64,000 nt of DNA from JAJPIG01 sp035531675 (GCA_035531675.1 DATKSL010000007.1:78572-142571), one strand, 5' to 3'; positions 16,030 to 25,246 are shown, counted from the stretch's first letter. Made by a program: numbers and translations. The notes: a model not told the origin generated them from the letters alone.

Positions 16030-17103
16030 ATGCCGGTTGAGCCTGCGATCGCGTTCCTGCGCAGCCTCTCCGCTACGCGCGAGATTCCGGCCACGGTCCT
16101 GATCACGGGGCCGAACCAGTTCCTGCGCGAATACGCGCTCGACGGACTGGCGCGCGCGATGCGCGCGCAGGGCTTCGAGTATCGTTCGTTCCAGGTTTCA
16201 GATGACGCCGACCTTGGCGCGATGCTGCACGAGTTGCACGCGCCTGATCTGTTCAGGCCGCGATGGCTGGCCGCCTGCCGGGTGTTGAAGAGCGTGCGTG
16301 AGGCGCCCGACGACGCGGAGGGCCGCGCGGCCGGCGGGCGCGGCAAGTCGGCCGGCGTCGAGGCCTCGCTGATCGACGCGATCGGCGACTTGCGCAGTGC
16401 GCAGAACCGGCTCGCAATCGTCTATGAACGCGACAATGCGCCGGCCAAGCTCCGGCGTGCGGTCGAACAGCACGGCCTGGTGGTCAATTGCATGCGGCCC
16501 TTCGACGATCATCTCGGCCAGTATGCGACCGTGTTCGCGCGCCTGCTCGACTGCCGGCTCGCGCCCGAGGCGGCCGACCTGCTGGCCGGCAGCTTCACCG
16601 GCGACCTCGGCGGCATCGCCAACGCCATCGCGAAAGCGGCGCTCGGTCATCAGGCCGGCGCGCTGTTGAAGGCGGCCGATTTCGCGACCGATACCAGCGG
16701 CCGCGCCCCGGAGCTGTTTGCGATTTCAGAGGCGATTGGACACGCCGATTTGGTGGCGGCGCTGGGGATGCTGGAGCGGGCGATGGCGGTGGGACGCGAC
16801 GCGCTGGAAATCCTGGGCGTCGAGATCGTGCCGACACTGCGGCGCATGATGCTGGCGGCGGCGTTGCTTCGTTCGGGCAAGAGCGCGGGCGGCGTGGCGG
16901 CCGCGCTCGGGATGGCGCCGGGCAGCCAGCTCGCGGCGCGGGCGGTCGACGGCGCGCGGCGCTTCGGGGCCGAGCGTCTGCGCCGGGCTTACCAGGCCGC
17001 CTGCGATCTCGACGCGTCGATCAAGGCCGGCCTCACCAGCGAGACCCGCGAGGCGCTGGCCGGACTGCTGATCGATCTCGCGGCCGAACCGGCGCCGCGG
17101 TAA
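16030..17103 (+). CDS. holA: DNA polymerase III, delta subunit
   Basis: A 357-residue protein with the HolA pattern: ITGPNQFLREYALDGLARA near the start, a central region with LVVNCMRPFDD, and a C-terminal helical collar domain (LFAISEAIGHADLVAAL...LEILGVEIVPTLRRMM). Delta opens the beta clamp inside the clamp loader. lptE-holA followed by rpsT is a common order. The rpsT gene converges 18 bases downstream. Confidence 0.9.
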   Translation: MPVEPAIAFLRSLSATREIPATVLITGPNQFLREYALDGLARAMRAQGFEYRSFQVSDDADLGAMLHELHAPDLFRPRWLAACRVLKSVREAPDDAEGRAAGGRGKSAGVEASLIDAIGDLRSAQNRLAIVYERDNAPAKLRRAVEQHGLVVNCMRPFDDHLGQYATVFARLLDCRLAPEAADLLAGSFTGDLGGIANAIAKAALGHQAGALLKAADFATDTSGRAPELFAISEAIGHADLVAALGMLERAMAVGRDALEILGVEIVPTLRRMMLAAALLRSGKSAGGVAAALGMAPGSQLAARAVDGARRFGAERLRRAYQAACDLDASIKAGLTSETREALAGLLIDLAAEPAPR

Positions 17104-17121
17104 ATCGAGCGGGAACTCTGG

Positions 17122-17412
17122 TCAGGAAGAGGTCTTGGCGACGTGCGTCTTATGCAGCCGCGCGGACATCCGGGAGATCCGCCGGGAGACGGTATTGCGA
17201 TGAATGGTGCCCTTGCTGGCCGCCTTGCTCAGCACCTTGGCGGCTTCGCGCAGCGCCTGCTCGGCGGCGGTGCGGTCGGTCGCGCCGATCGCTTCGAGCG
17301 CCCGCTTGACGGCGGTATGGGCGCGCGCCTTGATGGCGTGGTTGTGGACGTAACGCTTGAGACTCTGGCGCTCGCGCTTTTCGGCCGACGGATGAACCGG
17401 AATATGTGGCAT
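17122..17412 (-). CDS. rpsT: 30S ribosomal protein S20
   Basis: A basic helical protein of 96 residues with the S20 pattern (SAEKRERQSLKRYVHNHAIKA, KAASKGTIHRNTVSRRISRM). It binds 16S rRNA early in assembly. No Shine-Dalgarno is visible before ATG 17412, and the best promoter puts the transcript start within a few bases of the codon, suggesting a nearly leaderless message. Confidence 0.95.
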   Translation of the reverse strand: MPHIPVHPSAEKRERQSLKRYVHNHAIKARAHTAVKRALEAIGATDRTAAEQALREAAKVLSKAASKGTIHRNTVSRRISRMSARLHKTHVAKTSS

Positions 17413-17421
17413 AACCGTTAT

Positions 17422-17450
17422 TAGCTAACAGCCTGGCGGCGCCCGGTCAA
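17422..17450 (-). promoter_or_regulatory. Candidate sigma-70 promoter for rpsT
   Basis: On the minus strand TTGACC (17450-17445) and TAGCTA (17427-17422) are 17 bases apart. Transcription would begin about 3-5 bases before the rpsT ATG. Confidence 0.45.
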
Positions 17451-17595
17451 CCCGGCCATCGCGGCCGGATGCCACAATTTACCGTCCGACCACGAAAATT
17501 GCCCGGTAAGGAACGGAGACCTGTATGCATCCCAACGATTGGGCCGGGGAATTCCAGCGCATCACCGCGACGCTGATCGTGCCGTCGCCGAAGGG

Positions 17596-18675
17596 CTAGC
17601 GCCTCCCGGCAAGCGCGCTTTTCGCCTCGTTCCAGAGCGCGTCGAGTTGCCCGTCGTCGAGCGCCTTGAGCTCCAGCTTGCGGTCGCGGGCGGTGCGCTC
17701 CAGATACCGGAAGCGGCGCTCGAACTTGTCGCAGGCGGCCGCCAGCGTTGCCTCCGCCGCGCGCTCGACGAAGCGCGGCGCATTGGCCAGCGCCAGCATC
17801 GCGTCGCCTAGCTCGTCGGCGGCCGCAGAGCGATCGCCGGCGGCGACGGCCGCCTCGACCTCCTCGAGTTCTTCGCGAATCTTCGCGATCACCTGATGAA
17901 GATCGCGCCAGTCGAAGCCGGCCTCGCGCGACCGCAGGCCCAGCGTCTCGGCCCGTATCAGCGCCGGCGCGGTCGGGGCGATAGCGTCGAGCGCGGAGGC
18001 CGGTGCGGCCGCTGCGCTCGCCGTGATCGGGCTCAGCACCTTTTCGATCAGAAATTCCGAGATGTCGTGCAGCCCCTGGGCAGTTATCTCGTGGCCGCAG
18101 TCATACTCGCGATAGCGCAGATCGACTTGCATCGCGCGCAGCCGTTCGACCGAATCGCGAGCCTGCCCGATCTCGATCACGGTGTCGCCGCGCCCATGCT
18201 GTACCAGTATCGGTAAGCGCGTCAGATCGGCCCCGGCCGGTAGCATTTGCTTGAGGGCCTCCGGAAACCAGGTCGAGACTCCAACCACAGCCGCAAACTT
18301 CTGCGGTTTCGAGATCGCGACCCCGGTGGCGATGATGCCGCCCTGGCTGAAGCCGAGCACCACCAGCTTTTGCGGATCGATTGGATAACGCTGGCACGCC
18401 TCGTCGACGAAGCCGACGGCCTCGGCGACCGCAGCGATCACCGCGGCGTCGTCGGGCGGCGATCCCGGTCGCAGCGGGAACCATCCATAGCCGCTGGTCG
18501 GTCCGAGCGGAACCGTCAACGGACCCTGCGGGCAGATCGTCAGGAAGTTCCCGTCGCATAGGTAGGGCGCGAGTCCCAGCAGGTCGAGTGCGCTGGCGCC
18601 CCATCCATGGAAAGCGATTAAAGTCGGATGGGGTCCGGGACCGCCGGGTTCATAGATTGCGTGGCGCAGCTTCAT
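17596..18675 (-). CDS. Fusion of an alpha/beta-hydrolase (carboxylesterase type) with a MazG-like pyrophosphohydrolase domain
   Basis: Residues 1-215 form an alpha/beta hydrolase of the phospholipase/carboxylesterase family: AFHGWGAS oxyanion loop, nucleophile S110 in GFSQGG, D164 in HGRGD and H195 in CGHE. After an Ala/Pro linker (about 216-245), residues 250-359 match the C-terminal domain of MazG: IREELEEVEAAV, DELGDAMLALAN (the ExxE and ExxD metal sites) and CDKFERRFRYLE. MazG hydrolyses nucleoside triphosphates to monophosphates. GAGGAA lies 6 bases before ATG 18675, favoured over 18744. I know of no standard family with this order. Confidence 0.85.
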   Translation of the reverse strand: MKLRHAIYEPGGPGPHPTLIAFHGWGASALDLLGLAPYLCDGNFLTICPQGPLTVPLGPTSGYGWFPLRPGSPPDDAAVIAAVAEAVGFVDEACQRYPIDPQKLVVLGFSQGGIIATGVAISKPQKFAAVVGVSTWFPEALKQMLPAGADLTRLPILVQHGRGDTVIEIGQARDSVERLRAMQVDLRYREYDCGHEITAQGLHDISEFLIEKVLSPITASAAAAPASALDAIAPTAPALIRAETLGLRSREAGFDWRDLHQVIAKIREELEEVEAAVAAGDRSAAADELGDAMLALANAPRFVERAAEATLAAACDKFERRFRYLERTARDRKLELKALDDGQLDALWNEAKSALAGRR

Positions 18676-18825
18676 TCGGTTCCTCGAGCGGGCAGCTACG
18701 GATGATGGTTGATGATAAACGGCGACGCCGTTGGCTGCTATCACCGCATCCCCTGTTCATCGGCGGGGCCGGCTCGGCTATGGTTAGCCGTCATCGGGCC
18801 GCAAGCCCGTCGCGGACAGAGTGTG

Positions 18826-21753
18826 ATGGTATCGGCACTGGACTTTCGATCTGGCAAAGCGACGCGCCGGGTAGCGCTGGCGCTCGCGCTGGCGGGAACC
18901 TTCATCTGCATCACGGGCGCCGCCGATCCCTCGAGCGCGGGTGCGGTCGCCAATGGCAAGCTGGCGGGGCTGTTTTCGGGCCTGTTTCTGCTCGGCCTGA
19001 TTCTCTACGCGATGTGGCGGTGCGCGGAACCGATCCTCAATGATCCCGAGGCGGGGCTGGGCAGCGCGCTGCTGATTCTGCTCGCTATCTGGATCGTCAA
19101 GAGCGCGATGCTGCCGTTGTTTCCCGGTTTCGGTCCGGATATCGGCAGCTACCAGGCATGGTCGGCGCGGATCGCCAGCGTCGGGCCGGCGCTGACCTAT
19201 AAACGCGGCTTCTTCATCGATTATCCGCCGGGCTATCTCTACGCGCTGTGGGCCGCCGGCGTGATCGTCAAACTGACGGGCGCCACGGGCACCTCCGCGC
19301 GAGCGATCGTCGAGAGCCCGGCGCTAATCGCCGACCTGCTGCTGGCCGCGACCATCTTCATCTACCTGCGCGCCATCGGTTACCGGGCCGGCGCCTACCT
19401 CGGCATGCTGCTGATCGCGCTCAATCCGGCGATGATCTTCGAGAGCGTGGTGTGGGGGCAGAGCGATTCGGTGCTGACGCTGGTGATGCTGCTCAGCGTG
19501 CTGATGCTGCTGCAGGAGGAGTACGAGTTGGGATGGGGACTGGCGGCGCTCGCGGTGCTGATCAAGCCGCAGGCGCTCGCGCTGCTGCCGGCGCTGGGGC
19601 TGTGGACGCTGCTCAAGAGCGATTGGCGCCGATGGTGGCGCGCGGCGCTGGCCCTGGTCGCGGTGACCGCGGTCGCAATCGCGCCGTTTCAGATCGGCCA
19701 TCCCTGGAGCTGGATTTTTTCGCTGTACGCCGCGACCGCCGCCTACTATCACGAAACTTCGGTCAACGCGTTCAATTTCATCGCGCTGGTGGCGGGACTG
19801 CGCCGCTCCGATCTGACCCCGGTGCTGGGGATTCCGGCTTTCTATCTCGGTATGGGCCTGCTGGTCCCGCTTTATCTGTTCGTGGCCTGGGTGCTGTGGA
19901 AGCGGCCGAGCCGCCGCACGCTGTGGTACGTTTCGTTGCTGTCGATTTTCGGATTTTTTATGTTCGCGCCGCGGATGCACGAGCGCTACCTGTATCCCGC
20001 GCTGGCCTTTGTGCTGCCGCTCGCGATCGCCGAGCCGCCGATGATGGTGCTGTTCGGCGTGCTGACCGTGACCTGCCTGTTCAATCTCGCCTACGTCAAG
20101 CATGCGCTCGAAACGGTGGTCTTTCTCAATGGGCGCGATCGGCTTGCGATGTTGGCCTCGGCGGTGAACCTGGCGGCGTTTGCGCTCGCCGTTGGCTACC
20201 ATGCCGAGCCCCAGTGCGGGGCGGGCAGGGTGCGATGGCGGCGCGGACTGGAAGCGCTGTGGGCGCGCCTGCGTCCGTCGGGCGGGCGGCCGCCAGCCGC
20301 CGCGGCGCACGATACCGCGCAAGCGGCGCAGCCGCCGCTGCCGTGGATCCGGATCGATACAGTGATCGTGCTGATCCTGCTGGCCGCGGCCGCCAGTGTC
20401 CGTTTCTGGAAGCTCGGACGCCCGCCCGACATCGTGTTCGACGAGGTTCACTTCGTCGCCCAGGCCCGCCATTACCTGCGCGCCGAGCCCTTCCTCGATC
20501 CGCATCCGCCGCTCGCCAAGCTGGTGATTGCGCTCGGCATCCTGCTGTTCGGCGACCATCCGTGGAGCTGGCGGGTCGGCAACGCCACTATCGGGACGGC
20601 GTTGGTCGGGCTGACTTACCTGGTTGGCCGCAGGATGTTCCGCTCGCGATTGGCCGCCACCTTCGCGGCGCTGTGTATCGCTTGCGACGGGATGTTCCTG
20701 GTCGATTCGCGAGTTGCGGTGATCGATATCGTCTACGTGACGTTGGCGGCGCTCTCTTATTACTTCCTGTTCTGCTTCATCGATCAGCGCGACGCCCCGG
20801 TAACGCGCCGCCGCACGCTGGTCTGGCTCGGAATCGCGTTGGGATTGTGCGTCGGTTCCAAGCTCTATATCCCGGCCGTGACCTTTATACTGGTCATGGG
20901 CTTCATGCTGTATGTGATCTGGGATGAATCGCGGCGGCTGAAGTTGCCGACCCCGGCGCTCAGGAACAAGCGCCTGCTCGGGGCGGCGGCGCTGGTCGGC
21001 GCGGTCAGCTCATTTTGCTACATCGCCGTCTTCCTCCCGCATTTCATGCTCGGATGGTGGGGCGGGATCGCCGACCTGTTTCACTATTACAAGGAAGTGA
21101 TGTGGTACGAGCGCAGCGTCACCTCGGCGACCCATCCTTATGCCGCGCCCTGGTGGAGCTGGCCGCTGATGCTGCGGCCGATCGCCTACTGGCAGGACTT
21201 CCCGAAGACCGGCAAGGTCGCGACCATCTGGGGCGGCGGCAACCCGGTGCTATGGTGGGGCGCACTCGCAGCGATCATGGTCTACCTGGGACGGACCTTC
21301 GAGCGGCCGAACCTGGTGCGTGCGTTTATCGTCATCGGTTACGTCAGCTACCTCGTGATCTGGATCCCGATCGAGCGCACGATGTTTCTCTATCACTACA
21401 TGCCGGCGGTCTATATCGCTTACCTCGCGCTCGGCGCGCTGCTGGCCGAGTTCTGGAACGGTAAGGCGCAGATGCTCGAGGAGGTGGCGCTGATGCTGAC
21501 GCTGTTTCCAAGCTGCCTGCTGGGTCTCGGCTACACGGTCGGCGCATTCGCCTTCCTGGCGCTGGCGGTTGCCTACGCCGCGGTGCTCGATCGGCCGCTA
21601 TGGCCGGGGCGCGTGGTATGCGTGGCGTTCGTCGGCGCGGCGCTCGTCGCCTTCATCTATTTCTTTCCGGTCTGGGTCGCGATGCCGATCGAGCGGGCCG
21701 GCTATTATGCGCGCATGTGGCTGCAGGGGCCGGGGCTGCGCAATTGGATCTGA
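18826..21753 (+). CDS. Tandem membrane glycosyltransferase: GT-C mannosyltransferase-like half plus protein O-mannosyltransferase-like half
   Basis: A 975-residue polytopic protein. Residues 1-500 resemble GT87/GT39 mannosyltransferases, with GPDIGSYQAWSARI and FIDYPPGYLYALWA after the first spans and a PRMHERYLYPAL loop later. From about residue 506 a second GT-C unit begins: IVFDEVHFVAQARHYL (catalytic acidic pair), DPHPPLAKLVIALG and FLVDSRVAVIDI, as in bacterial protein O-mannosyltransferases (PMT/GT39). Both halves would use lipid-linked sugars at the periplasmic face. I chose ATG 18826 over a much longer frame that overlaps the divergent gene. The next gene overlaps as TGATG. Confidence 0.85.
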   Translation: MVSALDFRSGKATRRVALALALAGTFICITGAADPSSAGAVANGKLAGLFSGLFLLGLILYAMWRCAEPILNDPEAGLGSALLILLAIWIVKSAMLPLFPGFGPDIGSYQAWSARIASVGPALTYKRGFFIDYPPGYLYALWAAGVIVKLTGATGTSARAIVESPALIADLLLAATIFIYLRAIGYRAGAYLGMLLIALNPAMIFESVVWGQSDSVLTLVMLLSVLMLLQEEYELGWGLAALAVLIKPQALALLPALGLWTLLKSDWRRWWRAALALVAVTAVAIAPFQIGHPWSWIFSLYAATAAYYHETSVNAFNFIALVAGLRRSDLTPVLGIPAFYLGMGLLVPLYLFVAWVLWKRPSRRTLWYVSLLSIFGFFMFAPRMHERYLYPALAFVLPLAIAEPPMMVLFGVLTVTCLFNLAYVKHALETVVFLNGRDRLAMLASAVNLAAFALAVGYHAEPQCGAGRVRWRRGLEALWARLRPSGGRPPAAAAHDTAQAAQPPLPWIRIDTVIVLILLAAAASVRFWKLGRPPDIVFDEVHFVAQARHYLRAEPFLDPHPPLAKLVIALGILLFGDHPWSWRVGNATIGTALVGLTYLVGRRMFRSRLAATFAALCIACDGMFLVDSRVAVIDIVYVTLAALSYYFLFCFIDQRDAPVTRRRTLVWLGIALGLCVGSKLYIPAVTFILVMGFMLYVIWDESRRLKLPTPALRNKRLLGAAALVGAVSSFCYIAVFLPHFMLGWWGGIADLFHYYKEVMWYERSVTSATHPYAAPWWSWPLMLRPIAYWQDFPKTGKVATIWGGGNPVLWWGALAAIMVYLGRTFERPNLVRAFIVIGYVSYLVIWIPIERTMFLYHYMPAVYIAYLALGALLAEFWNGKAQMLEEVALMLTLFPSCLLGLGYTVGAFAFLALAVAYAAVLDRPLWPGRVVCVAFVGAALVAFIYFFPVWVAMPIERAGYYARMWLQGPGLRNWI

Positions 21754-22526
21754 TGGATCGCGGGATGCGGTGGCTGGGCGCCACGATGCTGATCGCGACC
21801 CTGATGGTCGCGAGCCGCGCTCAGGCCGCGCGCTTGCCCGGCGCGGCTAACCTGATGCTCAACGGCAACTTCGCGACCGGCGCCGGTAACTCGCCCGACA
21901 ACTGGCGCAGCGAAGCCTGGGTCAACTCGCCCGAGGCCGTCCAGTACCGCTGGCTGCCGCCCGCCAAGGGCCAGCCCGGCGAACTCGAGATCAACAATCT
22001 CCAACCCGACGACGCGCGCTGGCTCCAATCGCTGGCGCTGCCACCGGGTTGGTACTACATCAGCGTCGACGCGCGGGCCGAAAATGTCCCGGCCGACAAG
22101 ACCGGCGTCAATATCAGCCTGCTCGAGGATGGCGTGACGTCGCGTGATTTGCACGGCACCACCGGCTGGGAGCGCCTCGGCTTCTACCTGAGAATCGGCA
22201 AGCACGGCGCGGATGTTGAAGTCGGGATGCGGGTCGGCGGCTTCTCGAACCTGAATCGCGGCACCGGCTTTTTCCGCAACGGCCGCATCGAGCGACTCGC
22301 GGCGCTGCCGGCCGGCGCCACGCCGGTGTTCGATCTCGAGGTGATTCGCCGCGCCTCGGCGGCGGCTCCGATCGGTCAGCCGTGGACCCTGGTCGCGACC
22401 TTCCTCCTGCTGGCGGCGATCGCCTATCTCGGCTGGCGCGCATACGGCGAGGCCACGATCGGCGTGGTCGTGACGATTCCGCCCGAGAGCAAAAAGCGCA
22501 GCAAGAAACGCCGTGGCCATGGCTGA
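21753..22526 (+). CDS. Exported, C-terminally anchored protein with a carbohydrate-binding-like domain
   Basis: A signal peptide (LGATMLIATLMVASRAQA) is followed by about 150 residues starting with LMLNGNFATGAGNSPDNW, the usual opening of jelly-roll carbohydrate-binding modules. A single transmembrane segment (LVATFLLLAAIAYLGW) and a basic tail (KKRSKKRRGHG) end the 257-residue protein. It starts on the stop codon of the tandem glycosyltransferase and overlaps the next glycosyltransferase, so the three are translationally coupled. It may present glycan or act as a partner of the transferases; this is inference. Confidence 0.7.
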   Translation: MDRGMRWLGATMLIATLMVASRAQAARLPGAANLMLNGNFATGAGNSPDNWRSEAWVNSPEAVQYRWLPPAKGQPGELEINNLQPDDARWLQSLALPPGWYYISVDARAENVPADKTGVNISLLEDGVTSRDLHGTTGWERLGFYLRIGKHGADVEVGMRVGGFSNLNRGTGFFRNGRIERLAALPAGATPVFDLEVIRRASAAAPIGQPWTLVATFLLLAAIAYLGWRAYGEATIGVVVTIPPESKKRSKKRRGHG

Positions 22527-24492
22527 TGCCGGCGACCATCGGCGACGCGTCGAGTGGATTCTGTTCGCGGTCGCCTTTCTGACCTTCGCCTACTTCTACC
22601 AGGCTGCCGATCAGAGTACCGCGGCGCGCTTCGATCTGATGCGCTCGATTATCGAGCGCCACACGCTGGCGATCGAAGGTTACGCCGGCTTCAACACCGC
22701 CGATATCATCAAGTTCGGCGGCCATATCTATTCCGTGAAGGCCCCGGGCGGATCCCTGAGCGGAATCGCGCAGTGGCTGGTCTTGTCGAAGCTGCTCGCT
22801 CCCCTGCTGGCCTCGCATGCGGCGCTCTACTGGGCTTTGCTGACCTACCTGACGATCGTCTTTTCGACCGGCCTCGCAATCGCGCTGATGGCGGTAATCT
22901 GCTTCCGCCTGGCGCTGATACTGGGCGCCAGCGACGGGCGCGCCGCAGCGCTGGCGATCCTGCTGTCGTTCGGCACTATCGTCTTTCCCTATGCGACCGA
23001 GATGACCGGTGAACCGCTGGCCGCGGCCAGCATCTTCGCCGCCTTCTATTTCCTGGTCACCGCCCGCGACGATTCCGGTTTCGACCGGGCCTTGCTGGCC
23101 GGGGTGCTGGCGGGATGGGGGGTGCTGTGCGATTACCCCACGATTCTGATCGCCGTGGCCCTCAGCATCTATGCGCTCTTCAGGTTGCGATGGCCGCAGA
23201 TCCTGGCCTTCGCCGCGGGCGCGGCCACGATGGCGCTGATTCTGCTCGCCTACAACAAGGCCGCCTTCGGCTCGCCGCTTTTCATGAGCTATGAAGCCTA
23301 CAAGCTGCCGGGCAATACGCAGTTTCCGGAGCAGGCGATCGGCTTCGTCGGACTGACCTATCCCAAGCTCTACAACCTGTGGAAAATCCTGATCGATCCG
23401 CAGCGCGGACTGTTCTTCTGCAATCCGCTGCTGCTGGTCTCGATCCCGGCGCTAATCTACTTCGGCCGCGAGCGGCGCTGGCGCGCCGAGTTCGCCGTCA
23501 CGATTTTCGCCATCGCCGGCCTCATCCTGTTCAACGCCTCGTTCGGCGAATCAATCGTCTCATGGGGCGGCGGCACGGCCACCGGCCCGCGCCAGATCGT
23601 CGCCGCGGTTCCCTTCATGGTGCTGGCGCTGGCGTTTGCCCCGGCGCGATGGAATTACGTGATTGGCGCGCTCGGCCTGGTCTCGATTTTCATGATGTTG
23701 ATGGCGACCTCGATCAACCCGCATTTCCCTTACGAGTACCAGAACCCGCTCTGGCACTATGCCGCACCGGCCTACTTCAGGGGCGACTTTGCGTACAACA
23801 AGGACGCCTATTTCGGTGGCGGACCGATCGTCGGCGATTCGGTCGCCTTCAACCTCGGCAAGTTGGTTGGACTGCCACCGGCGCTGCAACTGGCGCCGCT
23901 GGCGGCGCTGTGGATCGCTGCCGCGTTGATGCTGATGCGCGCGCTCATGCCGTCGCCCCGGTCGGCGCCGATGCTCGGCGCGGTGGCGATCGCGGCGGCG
24001 GCTTTTTTTGTCCCGCCGATAGTCGGGGCGATCGCCGCGACCTCCGGATTAGTCGGCTCCCATGGCCTGCTCGGACGATATTATGAAGGGCTGCATCCGG
24101 CCCGCTTTCCGCCCCATATCGTCCGTATCGATCCGCGTCTGGAGTTCAACAACGTCGCGCAACTCGGCGGCCTGCCGTTCCCGTCGTGCGTGATATGGAG
24201 CGGGGCGATTCTGATTCCGCGTCCCGGCCTCTACCGATTCATGATCGACGTCGATGATGCCGGCTGGCTGACGATCGATGGCCGCGAGGTGATTCCCGAT
24301 CCGGGCGACGTCAACAAGCCGCACGTCGAAGGCGCTATCTACCTCGACCCGGGACGCCATGCAATCGAAGTCGGCGAGCGAAATCTGGCCGGCGACGCGG
24401 CGCTCAGGCTCTCCTGGCAGCCGCCGGGAAAGGTCGCGCCGGTAATCGTGCCGAGCCGGGTGCTGATTCCACCGCCCGGCGACGCGAAATAA
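22519..24492 (+). CDS. Polytopic glycosyltransferase-like membrane protein with C-terminal PA14-like domain
   Basis: A 657-residue protein with about ten membrane spans. The first periplasmic loop (QSTAARFDLMRSIIE, FGGHIYSVKAPGGSL) resembles GT39/ArnT-like lipid-dependent glycosyltransferases. After the last span (about residue 500) comes a soluble region with GLLGRYYEG, YRFMIDVDDAGWLTIDGREV, DPGRHAIEVGERN and ALRLSW, which is the PA14 beta-barrel pattern known to bind glycans. ATG 22519 was chosen; GTG 22513 is an alternative. It is the last gene of the coupled glycosylation trio and converges on a lipoprotein gene 7 bases away. Confidence 0.75.
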   Translation: MADAGDHRRRVEWILFAVAFLTFAYFYQAADQSTAARFDLMRSIIERHTLAIEGYAGFNTADIIKFGGHIYSVKAPGGSLSGIAQWLVLSKLLAPLLASHAALYWALLTYLTIVFSTGLAIALMAVICFRLALILGASDGRAAALAILLSFGTIVFPYATEMTGEPLAAASIFAAFYFLVTARDDSGFDRALLAGVLAGWGVLCDYPTILIAVALSIYALFRLRWPQILAFAAGAATMALILLAYNKAAFGSPLFMSYEAYKLPGNTQFPEQAIGFVGLTYPKLYNLWKILIDPQRGLFFCNPLLLVSIPALIYFGRERRWRAEFAVTIFAIAGLILFNASFGESIVSWGGGTATGPRQIVAAVPFMVLALAFAPARWNYVIGALGLVSIFMMLMATSINPHFPYEYQNPLWHYAAPAYFRGDFAYNKDAYFGGGPIVGDSVAFNLGKLVGLPPALQLAPLAALWIAAALMLMRALMPSPRSAPMLGAVAIAAAAFFVPPIVGAIAATSGLVGSHGLLGRYYEGLHPARFPPHIVRIDPRLEFNNVAQLGGLPFPSCVIWSGAILIPRPGLYRFMIDVDDAGWLTIDGREVIPDPGDVNKPHVEGAIYLDPGRHAIEVGERNLAGDAALRLSWQPPGKVAPVIVPSRVLIPPPGDAK

Positions 24493-24499
24493 ATTCAGG

Positions 24500-25246
24500 C
24501 TACCGGGTGGGCGCAGCCTTGGGGGTCGCCTTGGGTTCCAGCGCCGGCGCGGCCTGCGGGAACGACGGTAAGCCCGGCATCCCGAGCAAATGCGGACCGG
24601 CTCCGGAGCCGAATCCCGACGGCTGGGCCGACTGGTTGGACTCCCCATGCCGCAGGATCGATCCCGAGGCAGAGACCGCCGCGGGTAGCGATGGCGCCGG
24701 CTTTTGCGCCTGCTCGGCCGCCTCGGCGGGCGATTCATAGGTCGCCCGATGGGTGATCGCGGCCTGCGTCGCCAGTTCCTTGAGCAGTCGCGCCTCCTGC
24801 ACGCCACGCGAGGTGCACTGCACGTTCTGTATCGGACGGAACGGCACCTGGATTGGGGCGCTGAAGGTCGAAGTCAAGGTCACCAGGCTGGTGCGTGGTC
24901 CGGTCGCCTTGACATAAAAATTGAAGACCGCCGAGGCCACCTCGGCCGGCCTGGCTGAGAACTTGCCGACGATCTCGATCTGGCCGCAATTCGCGTCCTT
25001 GAGCGTGAATTCGCCGTGCTCGACCTGGGCTTCGACGATGCCGTTGTTGGGGTCGCGCGCGCTGACTCGGTAGCCGTTCTTCTTCACCACGTCGTTGACC
25101 GCTTGCCAGGCGAGGTCATACGGCAACTGCAGTTTAATCTGATTTTTCTCGAGCTTGGCCGGTGGCGGCGGGGGTGGCGGGTTGAAACACCCTGCGGCCA
25201 CCGTCGCTGCGATCGCGATCGATCCAATAGCTCGTCGGATACCCAT
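24500..25246 (-). CDS. Lipoprotein of unknown function with proline-rich N and C termini
   Basis: Lipobox VAAGC (residues 16-20) is followed by a run of seven prolines (NPPPPPPPA) and a domain of about 130 residues containing LPYDLAWQAVNDVVKKNGYRV and IVEAQ, an alpha/beta pattern reminiscent of BamC-type and DUF-annotated outer-membrane lipoproteins. The last 80 residues are low-complexity Ala/Pro/Ser. I cannot assign a function. Confidence 0.7.
   Translation of the reverse strand: MGIRRAIGSIAIAATVAAGCFNPPPPPPPAKLEKNQIKLQLPYDLAWQAVNDVVKKNGYRVSARDPNNGIVEAQVEHGEFTLKDANCGQIEIVGKFSARPAEVASAVFNFYVKATGPRTSLVTLTSTFSAPIQVPFRPIQNVQCTSRGVQEARLLKELATQAAITHRATYESPAEAAEQAQKPAPSLPAAVSASGSILRHGESNQSAQPSGFGSGAGPHLLGMPGLPSFPQAAPALEPKATPKAAPTR

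Noticed and set aside
17525..17599. 24-codon frame (MHPNDWAGEF...) with a purine-rich AAGGAACGGAG upstream
   Set aside because: Very short, overlaps the end of the hydrolase-MazG gene and has no context; could be a leader peptide but there is no downstream gene on this strand for over 1.2 kb.
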